The notes below the pieces were generated by a model. The model ran no database searches. It was not told the origin of the DNA and saw nothing but the letters and a program-made list of their open reading frames with translations. Positions 42,748 through 54,140 of a stretch of DNA of 64,000 nucleotides are shown piece by piece. A program made the translations under genes and the position numbers. This stretch comes from Pararge aegeria (lineage: Eukaryota; Arthropoda; Insecta; Lepidoptera; Nymphalidae): contig NC_053190.1 of the NCBI RefSeq assembly GCF_905163445.1, forward strand, positions 2,172,501 through 2,236,500, written 5' to 3'. The stretch's first letter is position 1, and every line of letters begins with the position of its first letter.

Positions 42748-42985
42748 TGCAGCAGCAAACTTGTGCAAAGCAGAATTTCTGTCGCCAAGAAGCATTGCTG
42801 TGTTCCAGCCTGTATGGCGTGGTTGCCGGTGTATATACTGGCATATGAGGCTTAACACCTACGCCTCAGATTGATAGACTCAGGGCGGTACTTAATATGA
42901 CATGCCCCTCAAATACTCTTCGAAGTGTTGCTGTTTTTATAAGCAATGGGTTTCACTATACCATTAGGTGGCCCATATGGTTGGA
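42748..42985 (+). repeat. Family M repeat copy 1
   Basis: 'CGTGGTTGCCGGTGTATATA', 'CCTACGCCTCAGATTGATAG', 'CCATTAGGTGGCCCATATGG'. Copy 2 is at 50462-50672. Confidence 0.65.
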
Positions 42986-43034
42986 GAAAACTGGGCAGAG
43001 TTCCTCAGATCTCTATGACTGTCAAATTAATTGA

Positions 43035-43160
43035 TAACAACTAGGACAGCGGGAGGTATCTTTGCATCGTTCGAGTCCAGGGCTTAGGTGTATGGATAAT
43101 GCAATCGTATTTATGTTCAAATACCCATCAACTCGTTGTTATTAACATTGGTTTATTTTT
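43035..43160 (+). repeat. Family O repeat copy 2
   Basis: 'GGTATCTTTGCATCGTTCGA' plus GTCC, 'CGTATTTATGTTCAAATACC', ends AACATTGGTTTATTTTT. It abuts the reverse LINE end. Confidence 0.6.
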
Positions 43161-43425
43161 ATTATTAAAGATAGGCCAGCGCTTGACGACAATCATGCCA
43201 GTTAGAAAGCAATGATGAGGTCTAGGTTGGAGCAAGCTAGCCTAGAAGAAGCCTATTCAATCTAGCCTTGAAGGTACTTAAATTATACGTGGCGGAAAAC
43301 ACAGTTGCCGGGAGGGCGTTCCACATCTCAGCGGTGCGCATCAGAAACGTGGATAAAAACGTTTCGTGCGAGTAGATGGAATATCAATCACATAAGGATG
43401 CCACCGCTCACGGTGTCAATCAAGT
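43160..43425 (-). mobile_element. LINE C-terminus and 3' end, 5'-truncated
   Basis: On the minus strand MWNALPATVFSATYNLSTFK then ARLNRLLLG and a stop (43326-43237). It has the same W-N-x-L-P / F-K-x-x-L-N-R-x-L architecture that ends the ORF of the intact LINE and its relatives. Upstream frames are shifted. 'GCCAGCGCTTGACGACAATC' in the 3' UTR recurs as a small piece at 54788. Confidence 0.65.
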
Positions 43426-43995
43426 ATAATTTAAATTATTTCTTCAAAACTATTTATTAATTTAATAATAGTTATCGGCACATTTGTTAAAATCCTAATC
43501 AATTTAATAAAATATCGGGCCTAAATCAAATTATTGTTAAGTATACCAAGTTTCAATGTTTACCCACTTTATAAAATTAATGTAACATTCTATCTGGAAT
43601 CATATTTTTGGTGCATATTTCCCTCAATTTTGCGGCCAGATATAAAAAGAAATCTTCAGAATAAGATAGAACAGCTTAGTAGAGACAGTACGTTGAAATA
43701 AACTTAATAGCAGTATGAAATCGCGATTCCGGAGGCACGTCCACTTTTATCGTCTGGTAATTGAATTTGCTCTCCCGCAAACAGGAAGCGACGGTTTACG
43801 CTGAATATTGCATCCTCTGATGGAGTTATTATTTCAAACACTAGGTAGCTTAGACTCTTGACTTGCTTCGCGGAAAGTATTTCAAAGACTTGTAATAAAA
43901 AAATACTGATTGTGGCGCCAGTTCTTTGAAGTTATACTATGATAAAAAGTGCGGTCGGTAGACATAGGTTTTTTATACAACAGAGATGTGCTTTT
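43426..43995. other. Unassigned AT-rich DNA
   Basis: No gene or repeat recognised. Confidence 0.3.
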
Positions 43996-44040
43996 CAAAA
44001 TTTAAATCAATACAATTCCATTGTATTGATTTAAATTTTG
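43996..44040. repeat. Perfect foldback: 21-bp arms, 3-nt loop
   Basis: Arms 43996-44016 and 44020-44040 around TCC, exact. Confidence 0.95.
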
Positions 44041-44269
44041 CTTGGGGTTATTACATGCTTACCTCCTTAATTTTTAATTTAATCGATTAGCGAGAAGAGC
44101 GTTCTATTTAAAAGTAGAAATTCAAAATGTAATGTAATGTAATAATGACATAATTTAATGACTTAATTTTGATAGTTTTTAATTACGCAACTGATATAAT
44201 TAGATAGATAAATAAATAAACACTATATTGCCCAAAATAAAAGAAACAACCCAAAAGACAACTTAATAA

Positions 44270-44345
44270 ATTTAAATAAATATTGGTATGCAAAGGCGGT
44301 CTTGTTGCTAAAGCAATGTCTTCAGGACAACCCATGAGGAAAGTA
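44270..44345 (-). mobile_element. LINE 3' end fragment, family K
   Basis: 'GCAAAGGCGGTCTTGTTGC' then 'AATGTCTTCAGGACAACCC', reverse of the landmark. Confidence 0.55.
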
Positions 44346-44477
44346 GGTAAAGCGGCGCAATATATAAATATGAATACATACTAAAATAATTTACATACTA
44401 TACATTCGTATGACATAGAAATATAGGTAACTCATATTTTCTCAATAGTATTGTGTAGCAATTGTCAAGTATGTCGG

Positions 44478-44640
44478 TTTGTAGTGACTTTACCACAGGT
44501 TCGGAACGCAGAATTTACCGAGACGAAGTCACCAGAAACTAAGTAGTTGCTCTTTTCCAACATCATTTTACAATTTAACAATCACTGTTCTGTCTTGTGT
44601 AAGATAAAAGCCGAGCGGCTTGCTTCCAAGCAACCTTGTC
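44478..44640 (-). repeat. Family R repeat, reverse
   Basis: 'GTTCGGAACGCAGAATTTAC', 'AGTTGCTCTTTTCCAACATC', 'GCTTCCAAGCAACCTTGTC'. The tail is missing. Confidence 0.6.
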
Positions 44641-45859
44641 ATAGTATTCAATGTGTTTTAGTACATTCAAAATTACGTAAAGATGAATCTAATATTACCT
44701 TCGGTATCATGATATAAAAGCATACTCTCAGGCCCGCAAAGGTTATCTTCGGAGGAGTTGAATCTCGTAGTCAAATCAAAAATATGGATTGAACTACTGA
44801 CATCGATTAACGAGTTGGGAAGATAAATTGGAAAAGAGTGGAAATTGGGGTCCCTAGGTGCTGGCGCGGCAATTTCATTCTGCAACTAAACGCAGCAACT
44901 CAAAATTTCTGAATTAACAGTTCTGTTTGAATAATATTATTGTGGTAAGCAGATCATTTAATGACCAAGATTTTTGCTGTAATTTAAATAAGTCAAGATT
45001 TATTTAAATAACGTGTGTAAAAACGTTATTCTACAGCTAGTAAAATAATAAAAATAAAAAAGTTACTAGACAGGGAAATTCATCATCTATATCCAATACA
45101 AGACCGTCGTAAAGCTGATATGAAAGGTCTCATACGAAGCAATACATCGCTTTACGGTACGAATAAAATAATGCGGTACCAACTTATTTACTATAACGTT
45201 GATAATATGAACTTTCGTATTTATTTTATTTCCCCTCCGCTTATTAGTTTCGGGTTAGTAAAACAATCATATTGTGCGAATGTATTCGTTTTATACGGGA
45301 TAATATTTTGTTTAGATAACATCTTTATTGCTTAGACTTTGATGTTAGACGCCTTTGAATTATTAGCTGGAAATGCTTATCGTTAGAGCTGTTTGCGATT
45401 ACATTTTTATACGCAATATAAAAATGCCTGCATTCACCTCATAAGCTATATGGATGTGATATATCACTGCAAGCACATCACTAGCTCAGTCACACGGATC
45501 TGGGCGACTCATAAACGATACCAACAATGCAATATCTTTGGTTGTGAAATAAAAACCTTTGTGTATTGTATTTAGGGTGGTATTTACATAACGATGGCTC
45601 CCGATACGTGCCGATTGTTTAACCCGATGATATCGAGCGAAGATGTAACGTTAAATTTCATCAATGATACAAAATTGCTAGATGATACATGTATTTAATC
45701 TTTTTTATATAATAGAGAGATATTTTCTCCACGGGGAAAGGACAAAATGGTTATCTTCTCCTAAAGGTTCAACCACTCTCCGAACAAGGGTGGAAATAAT
45801 ATTAAAAAAATTGTATTTTTCCTTTGAATATGACCGTGACTTACCGTGAATCTTTCAAA
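44641..45859. other. Unassigned AT-rich DNA
   Basis: The 70-codon minus frame at 44673-44885 has a protein-like composition (MQNEIAAPAPRDPNFHSF at its start) but no identifiable family and no visible splice partner. Plus frames at 45120 and 45393 look like chance. Confidence 0.3.
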
Positions 45860-46110
45860 TTTATGTATACATGTTTATGTACGTCTATATATTTTCGAAT
45901 ATATATGTAAATATAATTTATTGCACTATCCCGCTCTCTTGGAGCTATTTTTTCTGCCAGAGGTTGCCTGTAAGAGATTGCTTGCAGCAATAAGGCCAGC
46001 TTTGCAAGCCTAAAATTTTTGTATTCGTTTATTTTGTTTATTCTTTATTTTATGTATATTTTAATATTTGTGTGCAACAAAGTATATCTACTTCTTCTTC
46101 TTCTTCAAAT
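45860..46110 (+). mobile_element. LINE 3' end, family K, (CTT)n tail
   Basis: 'AGAGGTTGCCTGTAAGAG', 'TTGCAGCAATAAGGCCAGC', then TTGTGTGCAACAAAG and (CTT)n at about 46090-46106. It shares the tail type with the reverse copy at 63012. Confidence 0.7.
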
Positions 46111-46239
46111 ATCAAATGTATCAAATCAAACAGGAGTAAAATTCTCCTATTGCCTGTTGCCATTGTCAGGTGTAGAGCGAAATTGTATAACACAACACGT
46201 TAGGAAAAACACAAGGAAAACAGTAATAGTATGCTAGGG

Positions 46240-46275
46240 TGCAAAGGCGGTCTTATCATTAAAAGCGATTTTAAA
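46240..46275 (-). mobile_element. LINE 3' landmark fragment, family K
   Basis: 'GTGCAAAGGCGGTCTTATC' only. Confidence 0.45.
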
Positions 46276-46845
46276 TTTTTACATATTAACTACAAAAATA
46301 CCGATAAAAATTGAATTATATAATTAATTAATATAATCGGTTTGTACATTTTTTATCTCCTGCGTTTGCAAGTTGTGTTGGTGTGTAAGTAATAATGACT
46401 GTGGCTATGTTGCGGAGTTTAAACCACGCTTCCAAACATGCATTTATTTAATTATAAGATACACCAGCAAAAGTAAAAATTAAAGATTTCATCTTAACTT
46501 GATGGAAACTTGAAAGACATTCTATCAAGAACCTTTTAATATAATCACCAATAAACGAAACTGGTTTAAAGTTAAATAAAAGCTTGCGAAATTAGCGATA
46601 ATTTAGCGTCTTATTATTAGTTTCAAGCTGTGTACCAGACAGAGGGGCAAATATTCAACGACGTGATTAAATCATTGGGTATCTCTCACATTAATGAATT
46701 TCCTTCGGTGCATCCAGTAGACCGGGGCTTCGGATTTAAGCCACTTAATGCATCATAGAGCATTAGTATTGAATTTCAAATTGAATTTAGACAATTGCAG
46801 TTGTTAATTTGATCATGTTTCTCATAGCTCTGAATATAACCTGAA
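46276..46845. other. Unassigned AT-rich DNA
   Basis: No gene or repeat recognised. Confidence 0.3.
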
Positions 46846-47395
46846 AGATGACAGAGATATGGAGAGGGAGCGCAGGGCTCTTGCTGTGAGAGCTAACATG
46901 ATAGCACGCAGATTCGCTCGCTGCACTGATGACGTGAAGGTGACCTGGTTTAAAGCATTTTGCCAATGTTTTTACACGTGTCAGCTGTGGACAAGCGAAG
47001 CTATAACGCGCAAAGGATACAATATAATAACGCTTTTCGCATCCTAATGCAGCTGCCTCGTTTCTGAAGTGCTAAATCAATGTTTGCTGCAGTTAGGGTT
47101 CCCGATTTCTTTGCCATTCTCAGAACAAGGACGGCTTCCTTCTGGGAAAGACTTAGACGCACCACCAATACCATCCTTTGCACTTTAAATGAGGACCTTA
47201 AAAATCCGTTTGTCAAGTATTGGTCTTGCGTGCACCGGTGCGAGAATAATAATTTTAGGTTTTAAGATAATTCTTTTTTTTTACATCTGCATTAGCTTTA
47301 TATATTATTATTGTTTTTATTGTACTATAAAACAAACCTTTTCTATGGGACTATTGCCTGAAATTAAAGGATTATTATTATTATTATTTTTATAT
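46846..47395 (+). pseudogene. LINE ORF2 C-terminal pseudogene with (ATT)n tail
   Basis: Reads MERERRALAVRANMIARRFA ... AFCQCFYTCQLW, then a frameshift near 47008. It continues RIQYNNAFRILMQLPRF, an in-frame TGA (47065-47067), and MFAAVRVPDFFAILRTRTAS. This is the conserved post-RT region ('F-x-x-x-Y-x-x-x-L-W', 'Y-N-N-A-F-R', 'L-P-R-F-C-S-A', 'M-F-x-x-x-R-V-x-x-F') of a metazoan LINE lineage. The 3' UTR ends 'GGGACTATTGCCTGAAATTA' with AAGG(ATT)n. The three 61-72-codon frames here are its pieces or antisense. Confidence 0.78.
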
Positions 47396-47558
47396 CTATC
47401 TGTCTTAGGACTTTTGAAATCAGTAATTTTACAATGTCATACTTTTAACAACTCGGCTTGGCTTAAGCAACTTCAATAAGTCTTAAATTTTTGCCTTCAA
47501 AATTCCTTTAGTGACTGAATACCAGTATTCAATTGATTATGTGTTACCTACTTTTGTA

Positions 47559-47816
47559 GACGGCCAATTGGCACAGTGGGCAGCGAACCTGCTTTTGAAG
47601 TCCAAAGCCGTGGTTTCGATTCCCAAAACTGCAAAATGTTTGTGTAATGAGCATTAATGTTTTTCAGTGTCTGGGTGTTTATATGTATATTATAAGTATT
47701 TATGTAAATTATTCATTAAAATATTCATCAGTCGTCTTAGCACCCATAACACAAGCTACGCTTACTTTGGGGCTAGATGGCCAGCCATGTGCATATTTAT
47801 TTATTTATTTACTTAA
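47559..47816 (+). mobile_element. SINE family D copy, full length
   Basis: Head 'ACGGCCAATTGGCACAGTGG', B box GGTTTCGATTCCC, 'CAGTGTCTGGGTGTTTATAT', 'GCTACGCTTACTTTGGGGC', tail (TTTA)n. Confidence 0.92.
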
Positions 47817-48739
47817 CTCTGTTACCTACTTATAATATACTTAACTCTCATTCATATACATTCTATCTCAACTGAATGCATTTTATTTTTTGAATTAGTA
47901 GACATTTTCACTTAAGAAAAAAACAGTTTGCCCCACGAGAGTCGTTTGGTTACGTCCGGCCTTGGATATGACATTATTGTCAAGGCCCTAAATTGTTCAC
48001 GTTACGAGTTAATAAAACTTTCCTATGATCAGCCTAAAGGGGAGCCCCAACTGCACACGTTTTTCTTTTATCCGAAAATTTGTGACAATGTTTTATAGCC
48101 TATCCTGTATGACTCCCAAAAATGAACGAATCTAACTACATATAGTGAATTTCTCACAACATCTTCATCTATAGAATTACACGAGAATGCTATTGTCTCA
48201 TCCAGTAAACAACGAATCCCCTATTTCGCGTTACCTCTCACTCCGTTGGTTTCCTAAGGTTTCAGTGGTTTGGAAAGTGGACCGTTTTCGCAGCAATAAT
48301 CATTTATAGGGACCACGTTACGTTGGTACGTGACGTGGTTTTCTACAGTTTAAGAAAGAATCGCGTTTTTTAGATCTTTCTGGGACCTTTACAATCCTAT
48401 TGTGCCTCGTGTAACGCTGCGTTTATAAGCATCTTTACGTCTTACTATTACCTCATACCTTCTATAGTAATATTGTAATTGTATAAATGTCTGTTTAGAT
48501 ATAAGCTGCTTTGTGAGTCTATGTTCAGCAAAAATACAGCATCTATCTGAATTAAATGTGATACTGATAAAGCTTGCATCATCATCAAGAGATTTTATGT
48601 TTTTTATGTTATGTTATTTTTTTTGAACAGTAATGAAATAATTTGCAATTTTACATGCAATCAATATTTCTAATTCCACCTTATATGAAATTGTTGATGA
48701 AAAAACGGTTGTTTTGGCGATTGTTAGCAGTTGAATTAA
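47817..48739. other. Unassigned DNA
   Basis: No gene or repeat recognised. Confidence 0.35.
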
Positions 48740-48830
48740 TGAATGAATATACAATTAGGCGACCTTATCGCTACATAGCGATCACATCCACCGATGGGGT
48801 AAAACACAGCTCATAAACATATACACAGCA
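48740..48830 (-). mobile_element. LINE 3' end fragment, family K
   Basis: GAATGAATATACAATTAGGC then GACCTTATCGCTACATAGCG: hairpin landmark in reverse with an intact stem and a (GAAT)n remnant of the ATTC tail. Confidence 0.7.
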
Positions 48831-49852
48831 TATAAAAATATTTATAAATATATACACATATAAATACCTACTAAATAAAAAAAAGTATTACTAATTACTC
48901 CTTCAATTCTGAATGTTATGTAAAGTTTTTATTTTTTTTAATTTATTGAATTTAGGATTAAGCAGAGTTTTATCCTTTTTGCATTTCTTTGTTTCCTTAT
49001 AATTTGAATTATTTCATAGCATAGGGCTTCCTATTGAATCTTATGAATGAATGAAGATGGTACTGTTTATGTCCTCATAAATAACTGAACCCTACTGATT
49101 GTAAATGTGGCAAACCCCGCCAGTTATAAGCGTTACTCAAATAAGTCTCTGCATTCAAAATGCTACAAAGTATGAAATATTTCACACACTTGAAAGATAC
49201 GTCATGATATGTAGAAATGAATTCTATTACATTAAAATCTATAAAAATAAATTATTAGATTCTAAAATAATATCAATTCTAAAGTAGTACCTAAAACAGT
49301 CATTGTTGTAAAAATAAAGTATGTATCCATATAGTAATACCCTGGGTGAGCTCTGACAAGGAAAGCTCTACTACCACTAGAATTCGTAGTGGCGACAAAG
49401 TTTAACCGAAATCCCCTCAAATTCGCTTAAAAATAAACGCTTCCCCGTGTAAACAAACTTACCGTCGGCAAATACCATGTCATTTCGCAAACACAAGTCA
49501 AGCGTCAAACGCGTCGGCGTAAACACACGTAGCAAGTAACGCGATTACCCTCCCCCGCCCCCCACTCCCCTCAGGCCAAGCATGAAACCGCGCTAATAAC
49601 GAACTCGCCAGTCGTAATTTCCTATACATGTCTATTTGAGTATTTGCCGACGCTGTTTGCTTGAATTTACGCATGCATAGATGCAATATTATTGGAGTAA
49701 CTAGAAATCTACAAATGCATGATTATACCTAGCTTTATTAGCCAACCTTTGATATCTGGAAGGTTGTATTTACATTTTTGATGAAAAGATATATTGAGTA
49801 AAACCCACTTTTGAGGTAAAATCAATTTGTATGCCGTTATTCGCTCTCTGCG
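48831..49852. other. Unassigned; GC-rich patch 49463-49690
   Basis: AT-rich apart from the patch. See the finding on a possible minus-strand first exon ending at a GACG|GTAAGT donor near 49463. Confidence 0.35.
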
Positions 49853-50137
49853 CCTCTGAGTAGTTCGAATTCCAAAACGCACTTTCAACTTTTCTGAGTT
49901 ATGTGCGTTTTAGGCAATTAAAATATCAAATGCTTCAACGGTGGTAAACATCGTGAGGTGTAGGAGTGAGGACATGCATGCCTGAGAGTTTTCCATAATG
50001 TTCTCAAAAGGTGTATGAAGTCCACCAATCTATACTAGATCTGTGTGGTGGACTACGCCTTAGCCCTTCTCATTGTGGAAGAAAACCCGTACCCGGGCTG
50101 ATAATGGGCTGATATGATTTTGATTATATAATGATGA
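49853..50137 (+). mobile_element. SINE family A copy
   Basis: Degraded head, B-box remnant TAGTTCGAATTCC, 'TTTTCTGAGTTATGTGCG', 'CATGCCTGAGAGTTTTCC', 'AGCCCTTCTCATTGTGG', ending in ATAATGATGA. Confidence 0.85.
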
Positions 50138-50461
50138 AAAGTGCATTTATTTTTTTGTCAAAATTATAGGTGTGTAAAACATTGGGTTTTCATCAAATTT
50201 TATTGTTTTATGTACGTTGATACTGTTGCATTATATAATTCAAAATCTTGATCCTTTCACGCTACTGTTAAAATGTATTTATTTTATAATGCCATGTTTT
50301 AGTACGTCTCTAAACTTAATTTTTGGGCCATGTTTGATCGGATTTGGTTACGAAATAAAATTATGAGGTCCGATTTTCTCTCGATATTACGTTCTTTAAA
50401 ATATTGTTTATTTAGCGAGTAGGCTAGATTCGTTAAAGCTCACCTGGGGAAATACTATCGC

Positions 50462-50672
50462 CATGTTTATTTCTGCCACCAAGCAGCATTGTTGCAATGC
50501 TGTGTTCCTGGAGGGTGTGTTTGACGGGCATGGTTGCCGGTGTAGTTACAGAGGCTTAAAACCTATGCCTCAAATTGATGGACACAATGCGCCATGATGC
50601 AGCACGTGCTCCTAGCTTGCCCTGTGAGGTATTGCTCTGTTTATAGACGGTGGTTTTCTCCTTACCATCAGG
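50462..50672 (+). repeat. Family M repeat copy 2
   Basis: 'ACCAAGCAGCATTGTTGCAA', 'CATGGTTGCCGGTGTAG', 'CTTACCATCAGGTGGCAG'. Confidence 0.65.
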
Positions 50673-50880
50673 TGGCAGATTTTTTTTTTTATATTAATAG
50701 CGGGCAAACGAGCAAGTGGGTCACCTGATGATAAGTGATCACCGCCGCCCATAAACATCTGCAGCATCAGAGGAGGCTTTTAAGGAATTTGTTTATCCGC
50801 CGCTAGATTGTATTTTTGAGGAAACACATCAGATGGGAGATTGTTCCATAAGTCACATCTGCTTTGTACTTCAATTATTA
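50673..50880 (-). repeat. Family N repeat, reverse, with (A)n tail
   Basis: Begins with a run of T, then 'GCGGGCAAACGAGCAAGTGG', 'GTCACCTGATGATAAGTG' and 'ATCACCGCCGCCCATAAAC'. I know this phrase as a frequent lepidopteran interspersed repeat. It abuts family M. Confidence 0.65.
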
Positions 50881-50911
50881 CTAGTAAAAAAAACGAGTTA
50901 ATGATTGCAGT

Positions 50912-51012
50912 AGATGGTAGTAGTAGCGCAGAAAACGCTGCTGCTAGATTCCCTTAGTCACCTCGTTCCACACCGACGGGAAGAGGTGTGATGGTGACAA
51001 CTGTATTACCAA
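50912..51012 (+). repeat. Family L repeat copy 2
   Basis: 'GCAGTAGATGGTAGTAGTAG', 'CCCTTAGTCACCTCGTTCC', 'GACGGGAAGAGGTGTGATGG'. Confidence 0.6.
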
Positions 51013-51071
51013 ACGGCACTAATAATAAAATGTAGTATCAATACCAATCTGTAATCACTTTACTCAAACAA

Positions 51072-51475
51072 TCCCTACTAATGTTATAAATGTCAATGGA
51101 AGTAAGTTTGTTACGCTTTCACGCAAAAACCACTAAACCGATCCCCATGAAACTTTGTACACATATTCTTGGAAGTGTTAGAAAGTGTTTTTATCCCAAC
51201 ATTAAGCTCGGTTCCTTTGGGAGAGCGGATGAAAGTGTTTGACGACAACTCCGACCAATTATAACCGATTTAAATAATTATAATTGTAATATATATATAG
51301 GTTATGATATGTGTTTAATTCTGTTCAAACTGTGGTTGGAGGTAGAGGAAAGAACTCCTCAGCGGACAGCAGCAAACCCTAAGTCCTACTTTAATTTTTT
51401 TTAGAACTACAACTAAATTTAATGTCACATCAAAAAACAAAATCAAACGCAGACGAAGTCGCGGGCAACAGCTAG
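51072..51475 (+). mobile_element. Helitron-like element with F left end and E right end
   Basis: Starts TCCCTACTAATGTTATAAAT after A. Ends with the long E-type terminus (AATCAAACGCAGACG, 'AAGTCGCGGGCAACAGCTAG') before T. 404 bp, with AT dinucleotides at 51290-51299. Confidence 0.7.
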
Positions 51476-53583
51476 TATTGTATATATCGTCAAGAAAAGT
51501 TTCACTTCAAAAGAGAAGTCTCATAAGCCCACAAAATTCCATTAAATCAAAGTACAAGAAAGTCATGTCAAATACAACGAGTCACAAAATCTAAATACTT
51601 GTAAGCCACATCAAATGGGATGGAGGCACGAAATCTATTATCAGTAACCTTTAAGGGACTTTAAATAGTTTTTCAAAGGTTCTACCTTTCGCCATAGCAC
51701 ACCCCCTATTATTTGCACGAACCACAAAGAACTGGTTCTTAGAAGGTATCCGGAAAAATCCTTGCAAATGATAGGTAAACTTAAGGAAAACACCACAGAA
51801 TAAAGAACCTACAGAAACCGTGGACACGAATAATATTGAAGCATCAAAAACGACTCCACTTTGGCATGGTTTCTTGAACAATTGGTTGGTCACTTCATAC
51901 CATTTAGCAGTTGACAGTAATTATTATATATTACTTTCCCTCTAATGTTCTAAGCGTTCACCATAAAATGGAAAAAAAATTAAAAGTTTGTGAGCTAGCA
52001 ACGTTCCGCGTGTGTAAAGTAAGACGTGCGCGAGACGTTTTCGCTGCTTTTGGACATAATACACTGCATAGAATGAAGGCTGAATCAGAATCTTAATTAA
52101 ATGGATAAATTTCGATCAACAAAACCCTAAGTTTATTTCCTAGTCCTAGTCACTTTGTGAAAACTAGTAGTATTAACTAGTTAGTAGTTATAACTTTGTA
52201 TGAATTCATTGTCTTATTAAATTTTAACTTGTTATGACACTCGCAACTGCGTCGGAATATTTTGACGTCTAACTTACATAAGGATTTATCCTATTTGATA
52301 TTCTCTTCCAAAGACATGTGTTTGTCTTGTTCAAATAGAAACACATAAGGAATTTTTACTCTTATTTTAACCAGGATGTTTCAAAATCAGAACTTCTTCT
52401 TTTCAGAAGTTTCATTTACGCACTTGTACAGTTGTAGTGTTAATTTGCGGTTAAAGTGCTAAAGATTCAAGTAATTTACTAGCGTCTCTGCGTACCGTGA
52501 TAGCTTGAGTTAAAATGCCTAAAAACATATGGTTTTCTTGCTTCTATCTAGATTAAAACTATTTAAAAAATCACTAAAACATAACTCATCATGCTGTTTT
52601 TTTTTTTTGTTTATGATTTATAAATACGAATGCAGTCTTAAGTCTTAAAATCATATTTTGAGTTTAGATATTGTTAGCAGAGTATATTAGCCAATATAAA
52701 ATAATATTATAACCGTAAAAAGGAACCTTGTATTTAATTGTTTTTATAAATAGTTATTTATAACTTGTAAATATACAAGGCATGGATAACGGAGCGATAT
52801 CCACAGAACGAATCAGGCCTCTTTCAATAGTTTTTGAAAGCATCGGAGCTCTACTTTTATTTACACAAACTACAAAGAACCGGGTTCTGTGAATGTTCCT
52901 TGAAACCCAGCAAATAATTCCTGCAAGTGATAGGTGAACTCAGCTTAACTCGGATCAACAATACCGCGATTCATTTCCGGAGAATACTTTACGAGGAACT
53001 TCTTTATTACGCTTTGAACTGCGCTGATAATATATTATTATATAAGAGAACGCTCCTTTATAAATGCCACACACAGGATGTAATATCTAAGTACGAGTAT
53101 AACTTTGGAATGTTATAGGATCTTCTTAATCGGCATCAACAATCAACACAACACACTGATACTTTCGGACACAGAGACACATACACACACAAACACACAC
53201 ACACGCGTTTTAGTAAACATGCCACTTCACTATAAAAGAACTCAACACACCGTTTTATAGTTTCCTTTGTTAAAGTGCACTAGAAATTATTCAAATAATT
53301 TAATTAATGTTTAGGAAGGTACTGACTTTACCCTAAGATACGGCATATCTAGTTTAGGGGTCAGGATTCTAATGACTTATTGTACAGAATTTTACTTGTT
53401 AAGATAAGATATTTCTGTTTTTAATCATAACTTTAAAACCCAAAAATAAACTTGGCTAAGACCTTCGTTGTTACCTTGAAAGATATGTAAATAAATTAAT
53501 CTCATATCTCCGAAATGAACCAACTAAACGTACGCATAATTCATGAATTAAAAATAATAGATACCACACATATTTACATTTAC
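51476..53583. other. Unassigned region with weak Y repeats and (AC)n
   Basis: 51650-51780 and 52795-52940 are weakly similar in the same orientation ('ATAGTTTTTCAAAGG' / 'ATAGTTTTTGAAAGC'; 'CCACAAAGAACTGGTTCT' / 'CTACAAAGAACCGGGTTCT'). (AC)n with interruptions lies at about 53163-53206. No gene recognised; the minus 80-codon frame at 51651 falls in Y. Confidence 0.4.
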
Positions 53584-53938
53584 TATGGTGATAGCGCATT
53601 GGTGCAGGAGCTCGTCTTCACCATCGCGGGGCCGAGTTCGAATCCACACACCTCTACCTTTTCTAAGTTAAGTGCGTTTTAAGTAATTATAATATCCCCT
53701 TACAATTATGTAAACAAATATGTATGACCGCTTCATAAGTGCCTGGATAGGCCTAAGAAATTTTGAATTAATTTGAATTTATCACTTGATTCAACGGTAT
53801 AGGAAAACATTGTGAGGAAACCTGACAGTTCCACATAATCACCTCATAAATCAGTTCAACATTCCACCAATCCGCACTGGGCCAGCGTGGTGGAGCAAGG
53901 GCCGTTAATGGGTTGAGTCGATGATGATGATGATGATA
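53584..53938 (+). mobile_element. SINE family A copy split by family C
   Basis: 'GGTGATAGCGCATTGGTGC', 'GCCGAGTTCGAATCC', then 'AAGTAATTATAATATC' interrupted at about 53693. It resumes 'ATCACTTGATTCAACGG' at 53771 and ends in (GAT)n at about 53919-53937. Confidence 0.88.
53694..53770 (+). mobile_element. 5'-truncated family C insertion in SINE A
   Basis: 'CCCTTACAATTATGTAAACA', 'GACCGCTTCATAAGTGCCTG', tail GAATTAATTTGAATTT. Only the last 75-80 bp of C is present. Confidence 0.85.
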
Positions 53939-54140
53939 AAAAAAATAACCAGCTGTTTTTTGTGCGCCCTTCTTAGACCAAGACGCGTTTGAAACCATCC
54001 TAACTTCAGTTTTATGTTAACGAATGTTGTGATCACTATCATATAACATTAATGGTAACATATTATATGCATGAACACTTCATAACCTATCAGAGGCATG
54101 TAATAGGTCTACATGAATAAAATACTTTTCAATTTTATAT
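53939..54140 (+). mobile_element. Family C element adjacent to SINE A
   Basis: 'AGACCAAGACGCGTTTGAAA', 'GCATGAACACTTCATAAC', 'ATAGGTCTACATGAATAAAA'. It follows directly on the (GAT)n tail of A. Confidence 0.75.

Noticed and set aside
42473..42844. 123-codon minus-strand frame
   Set aside because: No recognisable protein; half of it lies in the family M repeat.
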